DNA of 43,448 nucleotides, from contig JAAYLH010000076.1 in assembly GCA_012521995.1 (NCBI GenBank), forward strand, positions 1-43,448, written 5' to 3'. This document shows positions 41,562-43,448 of the stretch, one piece after another. Numbering within the stretch: position 1 is the stretch's first letter; every line of letters begins with the position of its first letter. A model generated the notes under the pieces. The model was not told where the DNA came from and ran no database searches. It worked only from the letters and a program-made list of their open reading frames with translations. The DNA is from Bacteroidales bacterium. Lineage in GTDB: Bacteria > Bacteroidota > Bacteroidia > Bacteroidales > UBA7960. Both the position numbers and the translations under genes were made by a program.

Positions 41562-43448
41562 CTATTTCAGAAACCTCAGCAGCAGGACCTCGGTCAGCAG
41601 TGCAGCCAGGGACAGCAACAGAAAAATTTTCCACAACTGCTTTCCCAGGGAGGCCTGTTCGAGGGCTTTTCCCAGTCCTGACTCGATTGTTTCGATCACG
41701 CGGGCCTTGATGATGCCCTGATCTTTAATCCGTTCTTTTAGTTCATCGGCCGACAGCACATCGGTAACCGATTCCCTTCGATCGAAATTAAAGGAGAGGC
41801 CCCTCACCAGCGTCTCGCCATAATGGAGGGTGTAATTGCCTGCCTGCTCCAGTTGGTCGTGAACAAAGAGGCGCAGGGTGCTGCCTGCCATATGCTGCTC
41901 AGGAATGACTGCGACATCGGGGCCTCGAAGCTCGAGCACTTCATCGCGTTGCAGCAGGGCGCCCTGCACCAGGATGGGCTGATCATCACCCAGTACGTGA
42001 TAAAGCGGCTGAAAAGAGCCGCTCTGCAGGGCGATGTTTACCAGGGTTGGCACAAACACGGCATGCCGCTGGAAGTTGCTGAAATCGTCATCCAGGGGCA
42101 CTGCAGAGAGAAATACTTTACCCCGGCCATAGGGATAAGCCACAAAAAACGGATCGCCGTTCTGCAGGTTCATAAGGGTTTGTCCGCCGGAACGAGTCGA
42201 GCGCCCGATGACATAATGTTGCAGGGTGCGCGGCAGGTCTATGTTTTCGGGTAAGGATTCAAAAACGTCAGTATATAAAGAGTGACCGTCGTTGAGTGTC
42301 GACACCCTGTAGCCGGCAGTATCAAGGCGGGAATACACATCGAGGCCCATCCCCGACAAAAATTCATTATAGGAGGAAAGTCCCGCCGAACTGCCCGGGA
42401 AGATGACCAGATGCCCGCCTTGTTCCACATATCGTCGTGCCTCCAACGCAAGGCCTGCTCCTATGGTCTGAAGACCATTCAGGGCGATCATATTGTATTG
42501 TGAGAACTCACTGAAATCGACGGCATTTGCGGACATCCCCGAATAACGAAAGGAGGTATCCCTTCCAAACAGGACCCTCAGAAAGCCCCCCTGCCCCAGT
42601 TCATCGATGCTTAGAACAGAAATGCCCGACGCCACCTCATAGCTGAAAAACATCTGATCATCAAAGGAAATGGGATAATCAACAATTTCAGTACGCCCCT
42701 GCTGAAGGCCTTCTCCTTGTATGGTCCATGTCAGCGCTTCTTCGGTTTCACCTCTTGCCGGGATATTGAAAGAGGCCACCGTACGTTGTACATCGTTGAC
42801 AAACAGGCGCAGGGGCTGGTTCTCCAGGGGCAGGTCGCCTTCATTGCGGATGCGCACCTTGAGCGTCACCGCCTGCCCTTCCAATCGTACCGGAGATTCA
42901 AACCAGCAACTGTCGATAAAAACATTGGCCGGGCTCTGTGCCTGCAGGGGAATGAAAAAAGAAAAAATGCTGGTGTCGGGTTTGGCATCCCCCAGCACCG
43001 CCATGCTTTTCTGATAATCGGACAGGTAATAGGCATTTTGCTTGCCACGGTTATTGCCTGAAAACAACTCATTTTTCCGCTGGATCACTTCTCCAAGGGT
43101 GCGGACCGCAGGCGAGAGATCCACTTCCCCCAACAGGGAAAGGAACTCATCCCTGCTGACAAAGTGCTGATGACGGCCTTCGAATTCATTTGTCAACAGC
43201 AGGAAACGGTCGGTGGGCTGATAATTGCCGGCCACCTGACGGGCCATCTCGCGCGCCTCGTCCAGCAAATGACCCTGACGCGCCAATGCATCCATACTGA
43301 AGCTATTGTCGATGTATACCGCCACGGCATTGCCTTCCGCGCTGACCTGGCTTTCCCCGGAAGGGATATAAGGCTTAGCAAAGGCCAGCACCAGGAATGC
43401 CACTGCAAGCATACGTGCCGCAAGCACCAGCCAGTGCTTCAGGCGCGA
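41562..43448 (-). CDS. BatA-type VWA membrane protein, 5' end beyond window
   Basis: A C-terminal part of at least 628 residues; the frame is still open at the window edge. The first visible residues (SRLKHWLVLAARMLAVAFLV) are the end of the double-transmembrane BatA N-terminal domain, whose start lies outside. A von Willebrand factor A domain follows, with the metal-site motif DNSFS. Then come beta-rich modules and a DUF4159/glutamine-amidotransferase-like region (QGGHLVIFPGSSAGLSS). The C-terminal membrane helix is IFLLLSLAALLTEVLLLRF. The apparent Met at 43427 is a GTG inside the gene. BatA-type proteins sit in the inner membrane and are typical clients of MoxR ATPases. One such ATPase lies at the other end of this window. 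Confidence 0.9.
   Translation of the reverse strand, partial: SRLKHWLVLAARMLAVAFLVLAFAKPYIPSGESQVSAEGNAVAVYIDNSFSMDALARQGHLLDEAREMARQVAGNYQPTDRFLLLTNEFEGRHQHFVSRDEFLSLLGEVDLSPAVRTLGEVIQRKNELFSGNNRGKQNAYYLSDYQKSMAVLGDAKPDTSIFSFFIPLQAQSPANVFIDSCWFESPVRLEGQAVTLKVRIRNEGDLPLENQPLRLFVNDVQRTVASFNIPARGETEEALTWTIQGEGLQQGRTEIVDYPISFDDQMFFSYEVASGISVLSIDELGQGGFLRVLFGRDTSFRYSGMSANAVDFSEFSQYNMIALNGLQTIGAGLALEARRYVEQGGHLVIFPGSSAGLSSYNEFLSGMGLDVYSRLDTAGYRVSTLNDGHSLYTDVFESLPENIDLPRTLQHYVIGRSTRSGGQTLMNLQNGDPFFVAYPYGRGKVFLSAVPLDDDFSNFQRHAVFVPTLVNIALQSGSFQPLYHVLGDDQPILVQGALLQRDEVLELRGPDVAVIPEQHMAGSTLRLFVHDQLEQAGNYTLHYGETLVRGLSFNFDRRESVTDVLSADELKERIKDQGIIKARVIETIESGLGKALEQASLGKQLWKIFLLLSLAALLTEVLLLRFLK

Overview
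The window looks like a chromosomal segment of a member of the Bacteroidota (class Bacteroidia; a Bacteroidales/Marinilabiliales-like free-living anaerobe is my best guess). The evidence is a type B type IX secretion sorting domain, an OstA_2-type LPS protein, a BatA-type double-membrane VWA protein, an M16 protease pair, an OPT transporter, and repeated upstream sequences fitting the Bacteroidota promoter pattern TTG/TTTG-N17..20-TAnnTTTG. No phage, integrase, CRISPR array, tRNA or intact insertion sequence was seen.

Layout. Bases 1-29 are the 5' end of a 16S rRNA gene (minus strand) behind two tandem promoters. Bases 359-7164 are a tight five-gene minus-strand run: guaB, three SurA/PpiC-type periplasmic folding factors and a MoxR ATPase. 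Next come a type IX secreted protein (7276-8808), an ostA-M16-M16 operon (8867-12953), and two sodium-coupled amino-acid symporters (13064-15825). Bases 15826-17133 are a 1.3 kb gene-free stretch with an RHS-protein relic, a 46-bp perfect palindrome, small hairpins and a 7-nt microsatellite. Bases 17134-26731 hold a serine beta-lactamase-fold lipoprotein, a membrane-anchored helix-hairpin-helix protein, a lipoprotein Mn-type superoxide dismutase, ornithine aminotransferase, HemW, a membrane protein with a Wzi/RemB-like barrel, and PgeF. Bases 26732-29020 are a second degraded stretch: a broken ParE/RelE toxin with its intact antitoxin, a small two-helix ORF, REP-like hairpins and a 72-bp perfect palindrome. 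Bases 29021-34917 carry an OPT transporter, PepT, a pentapeptide-repeat protein, and a radical SAM gene overlapping a DUF6873-like gene. Bases 35097-37469 form a small regulatory module: membrane protein, winged-helix regulator and CreD, with the same 10-bp palindrome before both transcription units. The window closes with gapA, parC and a truncated BatA-like VWA gene on the minus strand.

How the parts fit. Much of the content concerns the envelope: outer-membrane protein folding (three parvulin/SurA-type genes), LPS transport (OstA), type IX secretion, a Wzi-like barrel, CreD and BatA. A second theme is peptide and amino-acid use: OPT uptake, PepT, the M16 pair, Na+/amino-acid symporters and ornithine aminotransferase. 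The best candidate for an undescribed system is the membrane protein / winged-helix regulator / CreD unit with its shared AAAGTACTTT site. The most unusual pieces of DNA are the two long, loop-less perfect palindromes built from phased short repeats.
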